Shown here: positions 15,980 through 26,020 of the stretch, one piece after another
Layout: each line of letters opens with the position of its first letter
How positions within the stretch are numbered: position 1 is the stretch's first letter
NCBI GenBank assembly: GCA_910579845.1
Contig: CAJTWL010000003.1
Location: forward strand, 98,175-162,174
Length of the DNA: 64,000 bases
Reading direction: 5' to 3'
Source of the DNA: an uncultured Muribaculaceae bacterium
GTDB taxonomy: Bacteria; Bacteroidota; Bacteroidia; Bacteroidales; Muribaculaceae
The notes under the pieces: generated by a model
The model's input: only the letters and a program-made list of their open reading frames with translations
Database searches by the model: none
Told to the model about the DNA's origin: nothing
Position numbers and translations under genes: made by a program

Positions 15980-17239
15980 TTATTTGCTGAGGTAAGAGAT
16001 AGTGCCGAGGATAAGAGGACACGGGGTGCTGTTCTCCTTAACCATGAAGATAAAGGGTCGGTTCACGTTGAATATCATTCCATCAGGCGCCATCTCAGCG
16101 TCGGCGGCATCAAGGCCAGAATATACAACACTTGCCACTTCGCATCCATCCTCGTTAATGCTGAAAGATATCGATTCTTTCAGATTATTCATGCATGATT
16201 CATTCGCGTATTGATTAGTAGTGGTTTCAAACATATTCAACTTGCCTATGTTTGTAAACATCTTTCTGATTCCACATTCTTCATAAGCCGCTTTCAAATC
16301 GGTTGACCGCTCTATGCTGAATTTCGGCATGCTTATGTGCACGAGTGATTCCTCTTTACCGTTATAAAATCTTCTGAAATTTCTTTCGGTAAGATGCTTT
16401 GTGCATTCCTCCAACGATACTCCTTCATCTGGAAGAACTACAATGAGACTGTAAGCCTTATTGCCCATCGGCATCTTGACTGCGGAATATCCTTCATCTT
16501 TGATAGCCCGCAATTCCATGTCGGCTTTCATCATGTCTACCTCATTGCTGCTTCCGTCCTCATTTGTGAATGTTTCCTTTTTAGTCTTGGTTCTGTCAAA
16601 TGGAGTTACCCATTTCCCTTTGAAATAGAGCGCAGAGACCTCAAACATTTTGGTTTTATCTGTCAGCGTCTCTCTGAGAATATAAGGGATACGCGAGTTT
16701 GTATTTTTGGATACCCAGTCATTAATGGCGTCTCTGGAACTCTCAGTATTCAGACGGTAATTATTGAATATTTCAACGTTATAATTCTCTTTCAGAATGT
16801 TGCTGAAGCTACTCTTTAAGGTCAGATCTTTATTGTTGTCAATCCAAAGTGCTGTTGCATTCATATAATCGGATATTGGATCCAAAGTCTTTAATGCATT
16901 GCATACATTAAAGACATATGCATTATAATCCGTGATATTTATATCATAATCAAATGCCGAGATCAATTCTTGTTGTGTCTCACCTTTTGTCCCGTTTAGA
17001 AAGATTCCATTATTGATCATGATATTAAGAGGAGATATGACGTTGTTCCCCTTATCCAGCTTGTTTAATTCATTAAGCAGCTTAATAGAGAAATCATAGT
17101 TCGCATATCCTGCCATAAATTCATTTTCTGACAATTGTATTGATTTAGCCGGCTCGATAAGTTGGGGCTCATCGGAATGACATGAAGATATGGTCAGTGC
17201 TATAAAAGCGATAAGAGATGATTTTAAAAAGAGATTCAT
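15980..17239 (-). CDS. Serpin-family protease inhibitor, lipoprotein
   Basis: A 419-residue serpin with an N-terminal lipoprotein signal (ALTISSC, Cys at about 20), so probably anchored to a membrane and facing the periplasm or outside. Serpin landmarks are NVISPLNIMINNGIFLNGTKGETQQEL near 65-90 and NRPFIFMVKENSTPCPLILG at the end. The reactive loop hinge is E-D-G-C-E-V-A-S, and counting from the canonical P17 Glu puts P1-P1' near A-D in SGLDAADAEM; this is an estimate. The gene directly follows the C10 cysteine protease gene by 84 bases, which suggests that the protease is one of its targets. It is AT-richer than the flanks. Confidence 0.9.
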   Translation of the reverse strand: MNLFLKSSLIAFIALTISSCHSDEPQLIEPAKSIQLSENEFMAGYANYDFSIKLLNELNKLDKGNNVISPLNIMINNGIFLNGTKGETQQELISAFDYDINITDYNAYVFNVCNALKTLDPISDYMNATALWIDNNKDLTLKSSFSNILKENYNVEIFNNYRLNTESSRDAINDWVSKNTNSRIPYILRETLTDKTKMFEVSALYFKGKWVTPFDRTKTKKETFTNEDGSSNEVDMMKADMELRAIKDEGYSAVKMPMGNKAYSLIVVLPDEGVSLEECTKHLTERNFRRFYNGKEESLVHISMPKFSIERSTDLKAAYEECGIRKMFTNIGKLNMFETTTNQYANESCMNNLKESISFSINEDGCEVASVVYSGLDAADAEMAPDGMIFNVNRPFIFMVKENSTPCPLILGTISYLSK

Positions 17240-17323
17240 ATTAGAGATTGTTAAGAGTGTGTATAGTTGTAGTCGTGATGTAAATCAATGGTTCGATAAA
17301 GTGTATATCATTCATATTGAGTG

Positions 17324-18748
17324 TTATCTCATACCGTCGATAATGATGTCTGCTCTATAATTTACAAATTGGTTCATTGAGTCGCTTAAATCATCCATAT
17401 ACCATCCGTCTCTAAGACCACCGTTGCCCCAATTCATATGATAATACGGAGTACCATAGTCGTACCAAATAATTTTGTTATTTCCTTCGATTTCAACATA
17501 ACATATTTCATTTGGACGATAAGGGCTATATCCTAAACCGAATAATTTATATTCGACATAGTCTTGACTAAAACTATATCCATCGCATACCCATGCATGT
17601 CCGTTGGCTTTTCCATGTTCGACTCCACTTTGAAATACCGGTCGTTTTTTTCTGAGAGAACCCTGAACTAAGGCTGAATTATGGTTTTTTATGGAACATT
17701 GATAACCATATTGTGTCAATACGTTATAAGCATCCTGTATCGATGATGCCCCATCTTCTGTTGTATTTAAATTTGCTCTTAGTTGATATAGAAAATTGGT
17801 AGCTGTTGATGTAACTTGAGTATTATGCATTTCGCTCCAATTAAAATATAACGGATACTCAAAAAATTTCATTATTTGACCTACTGCAATTGTTGTGCAT
17901 CCCATTTTTTTAGAATATATAGAATCATCCCAATCTTGATCCCACCGGGTCTTTAACAATACCCCGGTAGACTCGTAACTGCCTTCTTCATATATTCCGA
18001 CCATAGCAGTATTTTCCCATTCGTACTTTGAGCCTCCAAACAGATCGTCAAATTCGGCTTCCGCTCGTGTGCAATATGAAGCATATTCTTCCGGTGTAAA
18101 TAAATTCTGACATTCGGTTAATTTATATAGTTGCCCCGAACATGGATCCCACCACATTTCTTCAAGACCTGAGAGAGCTTCCTCATATGCGGCATCATCA
18201 AAATCATTTATTCCCGCTCTTGTAAAAACAGGCATTTCAAGTTCTTCAAATTTGCTCCATTCATGCGCAATGTGTTCTTTCTTTTTTTGAACGGTATCAA
18301 GATCGATTTTGTTAATACGGTCAATCATACCATTGATTAAGAATTCCTCTCCATTTATTTTGTTTTTGTGAGTGTATGTGCCATGATCAATATAGGCAAG
18401 AATAGGAAAATATTTTTTTGTTGCAGAAACCAAAACATATCCGTCAAAGAAATTCACCGCATATATTTTCACTTCACCGTTTTTGTCTCTGATTGGAACG
18501 ATACTGATTGCATCGGAATATTCAGCTCGTGTTTTGTCTTTAGACTGAAATAGTTCTGCTACGATTGCCGCATCCGATTTTGATAGATTTGTGATCTCTT
18601 TGGGAATCCTTTTTTGTAAAACTCTATGAGGATGGTTTGGAGTTTTGTTTTCTAAGAGATCGTCTTGATTCTGATTACAGCTTGAATAGCAAGCAAGAGT
18701 GATTGCCATCATAATCACAGATACAAAAAGTTTAAATAGCTTCTTCAT
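17324..18748 (-). CDS. C10 family (streptopain-like) cysteine protease, secreted
   Basis: Papain-fold protease related to SpeB and the Bacteroides fragilis Bfp enzymes. From the ATG at 18748 it has 474 residues: a lipoprotein-type signal (ITLACYSSC), a propeptide of about 180 residues, then the catalytic domain. The active-site Cys is C284 in MGCTTIAVGQIMKFFEYP, the His is H384 in GHAWVCDGYS, and YYHMNWGNGGLRDGWY supplies the conserved Trp/Asn region as in SpeB. The DNA is clearly AT-rich (two 60-base blocks I counted, at 17461 and 17881, are about 28% and 32% G+C). It is the first gene of a two-gene unit with the serpin. Confidence 0.92.
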   Translation of the reverse strand: MKKLFKLFVSVIMMAITLACYSSCNQNQDDLLENKTPNHPHRVLQKRIPKEITNLSKSDAAIVAELFQSKDKTRAEYSDAISIVPIRDKNGEVKIYAVNFFDGYVLVSATKKYFPILAYIDHGTYTHKNKINGEEFLINGMIDRINKIDLDTVQKKKEHIAHEWSKFEELEMPVFTRAGINDFDDAAYEEALSGLEEMWWDPCSGQLYKLTECQNLFTPEEYASYCTRAEAEFDDLFGGSKYEWENTAMVGIYEEGSYESTGVLLKTRWDQDWDDSIYSKKMGCTTIAVGQIMKFFEYPLYFNWSEMHNTQVTSTATNFLYQLRANLNTTEDGASSIQDAYNVLTQYGYQCSIKNHNSALVQGSLRKKRPVFQSGVEHGKANGHAWVCDGYSFSQDYVEYKLFGLGYSPYRPNEICYVEIEGNNKIIWYDYGTPYYHMNWGNGGLRDGWYMDDLSDSMNQFVNYRADIIIDGMR

Positions 18749-19013
18749 GATTTTTTGTTTTAGGTTAAACATATTCTCTTGCTGGCTAATTTACAAATTT
18801 TAATGAATAATGTCAAGTAAAGAATTATGTTATATAACATAATTCTGCATTTATTTTTAATTATTGTTGTCCGGTAATAGAAAAATTATTTTTTTCTGCA
18901 GGATGGAGAATATGAATCAGATGGATGGAAATTCGAACAACGCGATTGGGAATGTTAATTTTCCATTGTAAGGCGAGTAATATTTGAGAGTTGTGTATTT
19001 ACTTATTGGGCTG
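18749..19013. other. AT-rich intergenic stretch upstream of the protease gene
   Basis: About 265 bases that are strongly A+T rich near 18780-18900. No complete TTTG/TAnnTTTG promoter was found and no gene is seen; the protease promoter must lie here but I cannot place it. Confidence 0.5.
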
Positions 19014-19121
19014 TACCCGATGGTTGGGAGGGGAGTTTGTCCTCAAACTCCAGATTAGACTTGGTATAACTACGCTGCGGTTTGGCGGTCGGGGACAAAC
19101 CGCCCTCCCAACCGTCGGGTA
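19014..19121. repeat. Y-shaped palindromic repeat, copy 2
   Basis: 108 bases with four differences from copy 1 and the same orientation. It lies between the start of the C10 protease gene and the end of the BACON lipoprotein gene. With copy 1 it brackets the whole serpin/protease module as direct repeats. Confidence 0.9.
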
Positions 19122-19183
19122 AGGAATTGCGGTTAAACGGAACGGTTGGAAACAATGGCTACGTACTTTTATGGGGCATAGTA

Positions 19184-19214
19184 AAAGCCCGCAGGCTTTA
19201 GGCTTGCGGGCTTT
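19184..19214 (-). terminator. Terminator of phosphoesterase/SusCD unit 1
   Basis: Stem AAAGCCCGCA/TGCGGGCTTT (19184-19193, 19205-19214) with an 11-base loop. On the minus strand it is followed by TTTT, and it sits 27 bases after the stop of the BACON lipoprotein gene at 19242. Confidence 0.8.
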
Positions 19215-19241
19215 ATATTCAAGTTTTAATCTCGTAGATTA

Positions 19242-20816
19242 TTAATTTTTTGGTTTGTAAACTTTGATGTTATCCAGGAACCAGCGTTTCTTAGCGCCTG
19301 TTACTGTAGTCTGCGGGTAATCGGGATCTGCATTACGTAATGCTATACGTGAATCCTTGTTGATTTTTACACCTTCAAGCAGCATGTCTACTGTTATCCA
19401 TTCATAAGGTGTCTTTGCACCTGAATCCTTATCGTCTTCTTTTACGAAACCATCCTCTTTTGGTGCCATATCAACCGGGAAGACAGTTGTTTTTCCATCA
19501 GTAGTTACTTCTACGCAAATCTCAGTCTGATCCCAGACAGCTTTTCCTCCGTCTGTCATAGGAGTCCAGTCAAATTTAAGTTTGACACCTTCTATTCCGT
19601 CTCCTGCTTCAGGCATCTTCGGCAACTCAAGTTTAGCAGTATAAGTTGTTACTGCCATCTTAATATAGTTTCTTGCGCAACCAACAGATGATTTAGCTTG
19701 AGAAGTATTGGTAGAGTACATATTGTATCCTCTCTTGATAAGAAGATCCCAAATTGATTCTCCGTCAGGATTCTTCAATGTTGTTGATTTCGGGTTATAA
19801 GCACCTGAATACATCATGTCGCCTACGTTGTCGGATACCTTTTTACCACCACTTTCGTAAGTAAGAATATTAGTTTCAAGGAACCATTCGAAATCATCTT
19901 GAAAGAGGATCGTCTCATTAAGACCGAGGTCTGAGATTGAAGTAGCGATAATTTTTACAACCGGTGATGCAGTACCTGCATACAAACCTGTTACCTCAAG
20001 TTGATGACCTTTAAGTTTGTTAAGATCATATGCTTTGTCAGCATCTGTAATCTGAACATTAAATGTTTGGTCAGCTACTTTTAGAATCTCACCGTCATAT
20101 GCACCTGTGGCTTTAACGATAGTTTGTGTATCAGATTTGTACGTGTCAAGTTTTGAAGTGATATCCTCTGCTGTAAATGTAGGCATTGTGCCTGCTCCCT
20201 GATCTGTGACACTCTCGCATACGAGATAGGGGAATCCGTCAGAGTCGAATTTGGATCCCATTACCTCGACTTTCTTGCCGTTCTCGACATCTGCCTGAGT
20301 CAAATAAACGAGTTGTGTGCCGTCTGTCGCAACCATGCCTTTAGCTGTATTGGAATATACTGTCAAACCGCTAAGCAATGCCGCGTCATCATCCTCAAGA
20401 GCGGTAAGTTCACTGATGGTTATAGGAGTGAGGTCACGGTATTTGTTTCCTGCCTGTGTTACAAGAACATCAAATGCACTCAATGACTTTTCGCCCATGA
20501 ATTTGAGTGTAAACTTACGTGGCCGGTCAGGGGCATTTTCGCGCATATTTTCTGCGACATCTACAATAACCTCTGTTCTACCGCATGCGCCTGAAGATGG
20601 AGTTACTGTAATCCAATTTGGGGTGTCGACATGCCAATCACCGTCAGATGTGATATCCAAAGATACCGGAATCGTACCCGAAGCGGGAACTTGGATAGAG
20701 TGAGTGCTGGCAATCACTGCGTTTGCTACTCCGCTTTCCTCATCTTTACATGATGAGAGAGAGAGCCCGCAAAGCAAGCCAACAGCCATTAAAAGTGATA
20801 ATATTCTATTTTTCAT
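19242..20816 (-). CDS. BACON-domain surface lipoprotein of SusCD unit 1
   Basis: A 524-residue lipoprotein (SLSSC, Cys at about 23). Residues about 35-125 form a BACON-type domain (DGDWHVDTPNWITVTPSSGACGRTEV...). The middle (about 130-300) resembles the OB-like region of DUF5689 proteins (GMVATDGTQLVYLTQADVENGKKVEVMG), and the C-terminal part (from FQDDFEW, about 330) to RWFLDNIKVYKPKN looks like a jelly-roll ligand-binding domain. It is last in the unit and sits 12 bases after susD, the place of SusE/SusF-type binding proteins. It is a clear paralog of the protein at 42356. Ligand unknown. Confidence 0.8.
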   Translation of the reverse strand: MKNRILSLLMAVGLLCGLSLSSCKDEESGVANAVIASTHSIQVPASGTIPVSLDITSDGDWHVDTPNWITVTPSSGACGRTEVIVDVAENMRENAPDRPRKFTLKFMGEKSLSAFDVLVTQAGNKYRDLTPITISELTALEDDDAALLSGLTVYSNTAKGMVATDGTQLVYLTQADVENGKKVEVMGSKFDSDGFPYLVCESVTDQGAGTMPTFTAEDITSKLDTYKSDTQTIVKATGAYDGEILKVADQTFNVQITDADKAYDLNKLKGHQLEVTGLYAGTASPVVKIIATSISDLGLNETILFQDDFEWFLETNILTYESGGKKVSDNVGDMMYSGAYNPKSTTLKNPDGESIWDLLIKRGYNMYSTNTSQAKSSVGCARNYIKMAVTTYTAKLELPKMPEAGDGIEGVKLKFDWTPMTDGGKAVWDQTEICVEVTTDGKTTVFPVDMAPKEDGFVKEDDKDSGAKTPYEWITVDMLLEGVKINKDSRIALRNADPDYPQTTVTGAKKRWFLDNIKVYKPKN

Positions 20817-20828
20817 TTCTAATATGCA

Positions 20829-22676
20829 TTAATTGTTTCTGGTTATATCGTCCCAACCGGGATTCTGAGTAAGATTGGGGTTCAACTGCAGATCATCCAT
20901 TGGGATAGGATAGAAATAGTCGCGGTTCTCATCGAATGTACCTTGTACCTGCGAATTGTGCATGTCGATGTAACCTTTGGTCTTTTCGCTGAGTTTGATC
21001 TCTTTGCCGATCTCGTATGCGACAACACCCTTGGCAACGTTGGGCTTGGCTGTTCCCTCTGCATAGAAGACTATATCTGCTTTACCGTCACCTGTTACAT
21101 CAAGTTCACAAGGACCGGGGATGTACATACCGTAAAGATTCTGACTCCAGGTCTTGCCTGATTTCCATCTTACGAGGTCTGCCCAACGACGATTCTCCAT
21201 TGCCATCTCAATGCTTCTTTCACGACGGATTTCAAGCACATCACCCTGCTGGGCTCCTGCTTTCTCAGAGTTAAAGTAGCCGTATTGGGGATCTGTAAGA
21301 TACGGGTCAACTGTGTTGCCGACAGTCATGTTTGGCATGCCTGCACGTTTTCTGATAAGGTTGATTGACTTGTCGAGGTCTGCCTGTGTGAGCTGACCGA
21401 GTTCAGCCTTAGCTTCTGCATAGTTGAGGAGACATTCAGCGTAGCGGTATACCGGAACATCGTTGATTGAACGGTCTGTGCGATCTACGTCGTAGTCGCC
21501 TACAAATGACTGCATTACGAATTTAACAGGCTGGTAACCTGTGAAACTTACACCAAGATCGGCGCCGAGTACTTCTGTTCCACCGATTCGTTTGTAACCG
21601 GGACAACGCATTGTCTGAGCCAGACGAGGATCCCTGTTTGCCATCTCCTTGTCGAATGTCATTGTCTGCCAGCCGGGGATATCTGTGAAGCGTGTGCCGT
21701 CTTTCATCAAGTAGCTGCAGACAAACTTGCGATTGAACTGGGGACCCGAAGAGTTGGCACCGATGCTCCACCAGTTGATGTTGTGAGTCTTGGCAGGTTC
21801 CTGATTATAGAGCACACCTAAGATTACCTCGTCTTTCTGCAGAGAGAGGGAAGCGAAGAGGTCGCGATAGTCCTGCTCAGGTTTATTGGTAGAGTAGAGC
21901 TTGAATTTTCCGTACTCACCGCTCATTAGTTTCTCACAAGCATCAATGGCCTGATTAAGATAATACTCGTAATTATGACCTTCATATTGCTCACCTGATA
22001 CACTCGTGCCACCTTGTGAGAGGTCGAGATCGTGATATTTACGGAATGTCCCCTCAAAAAGACAGAAGTTTGATTTGAGCATCAATGCCGCCGCTTGGGT
22101 CACATAGTAGGGACCTTCATTCGAGGGCAGATATTTAATTGCGTAGTCGATATCCTCAAGCATTTTTTTCATGATGAATTCGCGTGAATCGCGTGGATTC
22201 AAAAGTGCCGCATCATCAGAACCAAGCTGACGGTCGATCCATGGAACATCACCGAAGCGTTTTACTTTAGTGAAGTAGAATTCTGCACGGAAGTAGCGCG
22301 CCAAAGCCGTGTATTTCTGAAGAGCAGCCTGATCACTACAGTTCTTAGGCGCCACCTCAAGAAGTGTATTGATGTTGCGGAGCACAGTCCAGGTCCATCC
22401 GCCGCCACTCTGTGGAGTTGTACGTGCAGTACCCATTTTCAACAATTCACTGATATTACGGTTGAATCTATTGTCTTCTTGGGTTTCCCATGGTACATCA
22501 TTATAGAAGTTGTAATACCACCTGTTGGAGAATAGCTCCATATCAGTAGCAGAGGCGAAGTAGTGATCGAGATCCTGCTTGTCAAGTGGTTTTTTGTTGA
22601 GTTCATCTTGACAAGAAGTGAAACCCACCAATGCCAAAGCGGCTATATATAAGAATTTTTTCATTTTGAGTTTCAT
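20829..22676 (-). CDS. SusD/RagB-family outer-membrane lipoprotein, unit 1
   Basis: Substrate-capturing lid of a SusCD importer, 615 residues with a lipoprotein signal (LVGFTSC). The TPR-like N-terminal half and the C-terminal LVRWKSGK (ADLVRWKSG after REISIEMAMENRRW-like sequence) and final NPNLTQNPGWDD are typical of the family. The start could be the ATG at 22676 or the one four codons later. It is 6 bases after susC. Its paralog at 40447 shares length, order and many blocks (for example NSGGGWxW and FVCSYLMKDG). Confidence 0.93.
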   Translation of the reverse strand: MKLKMKKFLYIAALALVGFTSCQDELNKKPLDKQDLDHYFASATDMELFSNRWYYNFYNDVPWETQEDNRFNRNISELLKMGTARTTPQSGGGWTWTVLRNINTLLEVAPKNCSDQAALQKYTALARYFRAEFYFTKVKRFGDVPWIDRQLGSDDAALLNPRDSREFIMKKMLEDIDYAIKYLPSNEGPYYVTQAAALMLKSNFCLFEGTFRKYHDLDLSQGGTSVSGEQYEGHNYEYYLNQAIDACEKLMSGEYGKFKLYSTNKPEQDYRDLFASLSLQKDEVILGVLYNQEPAKTHNINWWSIGANSSGPQFNRKFVCSYLMKDGTRFTDIPGWQTMTFDKEMANRDPRLAQTMRCPGYKRIGGTEVLGADLGVSFTGYQPVKFVMQSFVGDYDVDRTDRSINDVPVYRYAECLLNYAEAKAELGQLTQADLDKSINLIRKRAGMPNMTVGNTVDPYLTDPQYGYFNSEKAGAQQGDVLEIRRERSIEMAMENRRWADLVRWKSGKTWSQNLYGMYIPGPCELDVTGDGKADIVFYAEGTAKPNVAKGVVAYEIGKEIKLSEKTKGYIDMHNSQVQGTFDENRDYFYPIPMDDLQLNPNLTQNPGWDDITRNN

Positions 22677-22682
22677 TAAACG

Positions 22683-25600
22683 TTAGAATTGAACATCGAG
22701 ACCGAACATGAATGTTTTTGGCCAAGGATAAAATGCCATACTCCACATATTATTATCTGTATTGTGGTTGAATACAGCTTCAGGATCCACATATTTCATA
22801 TGTTTTTTTGTCGGAGACCAATAGCATAGGTTCTCAGCTGTAAAGTAGAGACGAACCTTGTCAATCCGAACTTTCTGAGTCCATTTCTTCGGGAATGTGT
22901 AACCTACTGTCAAGTTCTTGAAGCGGAGATAGCGTAGATTCTGGATATAACGGTCGTTGGTAAAACTCAAGGTACCGCTGGAAGCGCTATAAACAGATGG
23001 ACGGGGGAAGTAAGCGTCCGGATTGTCGGGAGTCCAATATGAATCCTTGAAGTCATCCATCAGGAATGAAACCTGATAGTAAGATGAGAATGAACCCCAG
23101 AACTGACCAAGACCGGGACAAGGATAATAGTGGTGGTTACCTGTACCCTGGAATGTAGCGCTTGCGTCAACTCCACAATAGCTGAAACCTGCACGGAAAC
23201 CATACTGTAGACGAGCCAGAGAGTTACCAAGTTTCACGAGGTCTCCGTGATCGTCAAGTGTGTTTTTGCCATTGTCAATCTTATTATTTCCATCCAGATC
23301 AAGATAAATCAGGTCACCGGCCTGCCATCCGTTGATGATACGTTTTGTAACTTTTGAGAGGTCAACCTTTTGTGCATATGCCTGAGCTTCCTCTGTTGTC
23401 TGGAAGATTCCGCCGAGTTTATAACCCCAGATTTCACCGAATTCCTGACCAACATAGTGGTCGGACAGAAGCTTGGATTTATTATCGAACTTGGTTATGT
23501 GTGAACGATAGTCAGAGATATTGAAACCTACGTTGTAAGTGAATTTCTTATTAAAAAGGGTGAATGCGTCGTTCCACTCGATAGAGAACTCATAACCTTT
23601 TGTACGTAGATCAGCAGCATTCATATTAGGCTCGTTTGCACCATATACAGATGGAAGCTGCATACCTGTGGTAAGCATACCCTTTGTGTCACGGATATAT
23701 AGATCGACAGTAGCGTTCAAGCGGTTGTTGAAGAAACCGAGGTCGAAACCGAGATCCCACTGATTGGCTTTCTCCCAAGTCATGTCAGTTGCAACAGGCT
23801 TTCCTGCTGTAGAATACTTGGTGTATGACTTGTCATCGAAAAGCCAATAACCATTGTCCTTGGATCCCATTGTATTGATTGAGATCTGACGGAGGAATGT
23901 ATAATAGCTTGATACGTTCTGGTTACCGAGTGAACCGTAAGATGCACGGATCTTACCGTTTGTCCACCAAGGATTCAGACCCTCGAAGAATTTCTCCTCA
24001 GAGAAACGCCATCCGATTGACCCTGATGGGAAGAAACCCCAACGATGACCTTTTGCAAAACGTGATGTACCGTCATAACGGCCTGAAAGCTCGATCAGGT
24101 ACTTGCCCATGTAATCGTAGTTGATACGTCCGAAGATACCCATGATGGAGTATTCATTCTGTCCACCGGTGATCTTGGCTCCATCCATAGTAGGAGCAAG
24201 ACCTATATCATTGAGCTCTGGAATACCGATGTTCATAACGTAGGAAGAAAGAGCCTTGTATGTTCGGCTTTCCCAGTTGTAACCGGCTACTACATTCAAG
24301 TTATGTTTGTCTGCAAATGTATCTTTGTATGTTGCAAGTGCGTTGACTGAGTAATAGTTGTAAGTGTTTACAGTCTCCTTCATATCATCTTGACCCATAC
24401 CTGTGATATAATAACCCATATCTGCATCAGGTCTATCACGGTAAGGTATGCTGTTTGAACGGGTCATGTTGCGGTTCTGAAGGAAACGGTATGTGAAGTC
24501 TCCTGTAAGAGTGAGCTGTTTGATAGGCGTTATGTTCAGACGACTCATTGTCTGGAAGTCTGTCTTATACTGTGAACCGGGGTGAAGACCCTGATCCATC
24601 ACTACATAACGACCGTTGGTCGGTTTGTAGCTTGAATATATATTGCTATAGATATAGGAACCGTCAGGGTTGTGAGTCGGGAAGTTGGATATAGCACCTT
24701 GATTAGAGTATGCTACGGTGTTCTCCATCGTACCGTCACCCTGATATGTATATTTGCTGCCGTAGATTGAGGTGTTGTTCTCGAAAGTCGCCCACTTGTT
24801 GATTGTGAAATCGAGTTTTGAACGGAAGTTGTAACTGTTGAACATATCGGTGTTCGGTTTTGCCAATCCATCTTCATGTTTCAACGCTCCTGATACGAAG
24901 TAACGAACTGTTTTGTTACCGCCTGAAAGTGAGATATTGTGTTGGGTGGCAAAACGGTTATCATTGTACAATTCATGCCACCAGTCGGTGTTTCCATAGT
25001 ACTTCCAGATTTTCTTGCCTTTAGAATCTGTAGACTCAACAGTCCACGGACGATCGGGATGCTCTGTCTTGTCGTTTACACGAAGAAGAAGTTCAGCCCA
25101 GTCGCTTTCTCCCCAATAAGAGCTTGAGAAGTAAGGTGAACCTGTAGACTGCATAGAGAAGTCGTCAATCACCTTGAGGTGCCAGTAACCGCGGTGCTCA
25201 TAGTCCGTAGTTGTTGTAGGAGCAACCCAGCCGAAGCGCCCGTTATAGCGTACGGTTGCTTTGCCATCGGTTTCGGTACCACGCTTTGTCGTTACGAGGA
25301 TCACACCGAATGCGGCGCGTGCACCGTAGATAGCCGCTGCGGATGCATCCTTGATTACAGAGATCTGGGCGACATCGTTGGGGTCAACTGAATTGATGTC
25401 ACCGACAGCGCCATCTATAAGCACAAGGGGACCAGCTGAGTTGATTGATGTTGTACCACGAATGTTGAGGTCGGCAGTTGCGCCCGGCTTACCGGAGTTT
25501 GTAGATACGTTCAGACCGGCTACAGAACCCTGAAGCATTGATGATACATTGTTTACAGGACGTCCTTCGAGGCTTTTTCCTTCGATTGCGGCTACCGCAC

Positions 25601-25964
25601 CGGTAAGGTTTACTTTCTTCTGTGTACCGTAACCGACAACCACAGTCTCCTCGAGAGTCTGAGAGTCCTCTTTCATTTTTACGTTAACTACTGACTGGTT
25701 GGCAGCTACTTTGACGATCTCTGTCTGATAGCCTATAAGCGCGATCTTAAGACTTGCTTCTCCATCCGGAACCTGGAGAGAGAACTTGCCGTCGATATCG
25801 GCCATGCAACCTGTACGGGAGTTCTGGAGCAGGATGCTCGCGCCGACCAACGGTTCACCGTTGAGGTCGGTTACTGTACCCGTGACCTGTCGGGATGCGG
25901 CCCATACCGGAAATCCGGTGAGAAGCACCGCCAACATTAGAATTAGTCTTCTGACTTGTTTCAT
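22683..25964 (-). CDS. SusC/RagA-family TonB-dependent transporter, unit 1
   Basis: Outer-membrane importer barrel of 1093 residues. Signal peptide (PVWAASRQ), a carboxypeptidase-regulatory-like beta domain (about 27-105), a TonB box region EETVVVGYGTQKK near 108, the plug (about 115-240, with LNIRGTTSINSAGPLVLIDG), then the beta barrel ending in FGLDVQF. There is no STN domain, so signalling through an anti-sigma factor is not expected. It is a paralog of the protein at 37110; the first 25 residues and even the bases before the ATG (CCTAACTT) are alike. A 40-base palindrome separates it from the phosphoesterase gene. Confidence 0.96.
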   Translation of the reverse strand: MKQVRRLILMLAVLLTGFPVWAASRQVTGTVTDLNGEPLVGASILLQNSRTGCMADIDGKFSLQVPDGEASLKIALIGYQTEIVKVAANQSVVNVKMKEDSQTLEETVVVGYGTQKKVNLTGAVAAIEGKSLEGRPVNNVSSMLQGSVAGLNVSTNSGKPGATADLNIRGTTSINSAGPLVLIDGAVGDINSVDPNDVAQISVIKDASAAAIYGARAAFGVILVTTKRGTETDGKATVRYNGRFGWVAPTTTTDYEHRGYWHLKVIDDFSMQSTGSPYFSSSYWGESDWAELLLRVNDKTEHPDRPWTVESTDSKGKKIWKYYGNTDWWHELYNDNRFATQHNISLSGGNKTVRYFVSGALKHEDGLAKPNTDMFNSYNFRSKLDFTINKWATFENNTSIYGSKYTYQGDGTMENTVAYSNQGAISNFPTHNPDGSYIYSNIYSSYKPTNGRYVVMDQGLHPGSQYKTDFQTMSRLNITPIKQLTLTGDFTYRFLQNRNMTRSNSIPYRDRPDADMGYYITGMGQDDMKETVNTYNYYSVNALATYKDTFADKHNLNVVAGYNWESRTYKALSSYVMNIGIPELNDIGLAPTMDGAKITGGQNEYSIMGIFGRINYDYMGKYLIELSGRYDGTSRFAKGHRWGFFPSGSIGWRFSEEKFFEGLNPWWTNGKIRASYGSLGNQNVSSYYTFLRQISINTMGSKDNGYWLFDDKSYTKYSTAGKPVATDMTWEKANQWDLGFDLGFFNNRLNATVDLYIRDTKGMLTTGMQLPSVYGANEPNMNAADLRTKGYEFSIEWNDAFTLFNKKFTYNVGFNISDYRSHITKFDNKSKLLSDHYVGQEFGEIWGYKLGGIFQTTEEAQAYAQKVDLSKVTKRIINGWQAGDLIYLDLDGNNKIDNGKNTLDDHGDLVKLGNSLARLQYGFRAGFSYCGVDASATFQGTGNHHYYPCPGLGQFWGSFSSYYQVSFLMDDFKDSYWTPDNPDAYFPRPSVYSASSGTLSFTNDRYIQNLRYLRFKNLTVGYTFPKKWTQKVRIDKVRLYFTAENLCYWSPTKKHMKYVDPEAVFNHNTDNNMWSMAFYPWPKTFMFGLDVQF

Positions 25965-26020
25965 AAGTTAGGTGTTAGTTATTATTGATATTTGTTTTGT
26001 TGCCGAAAGTTGTTAACAAC

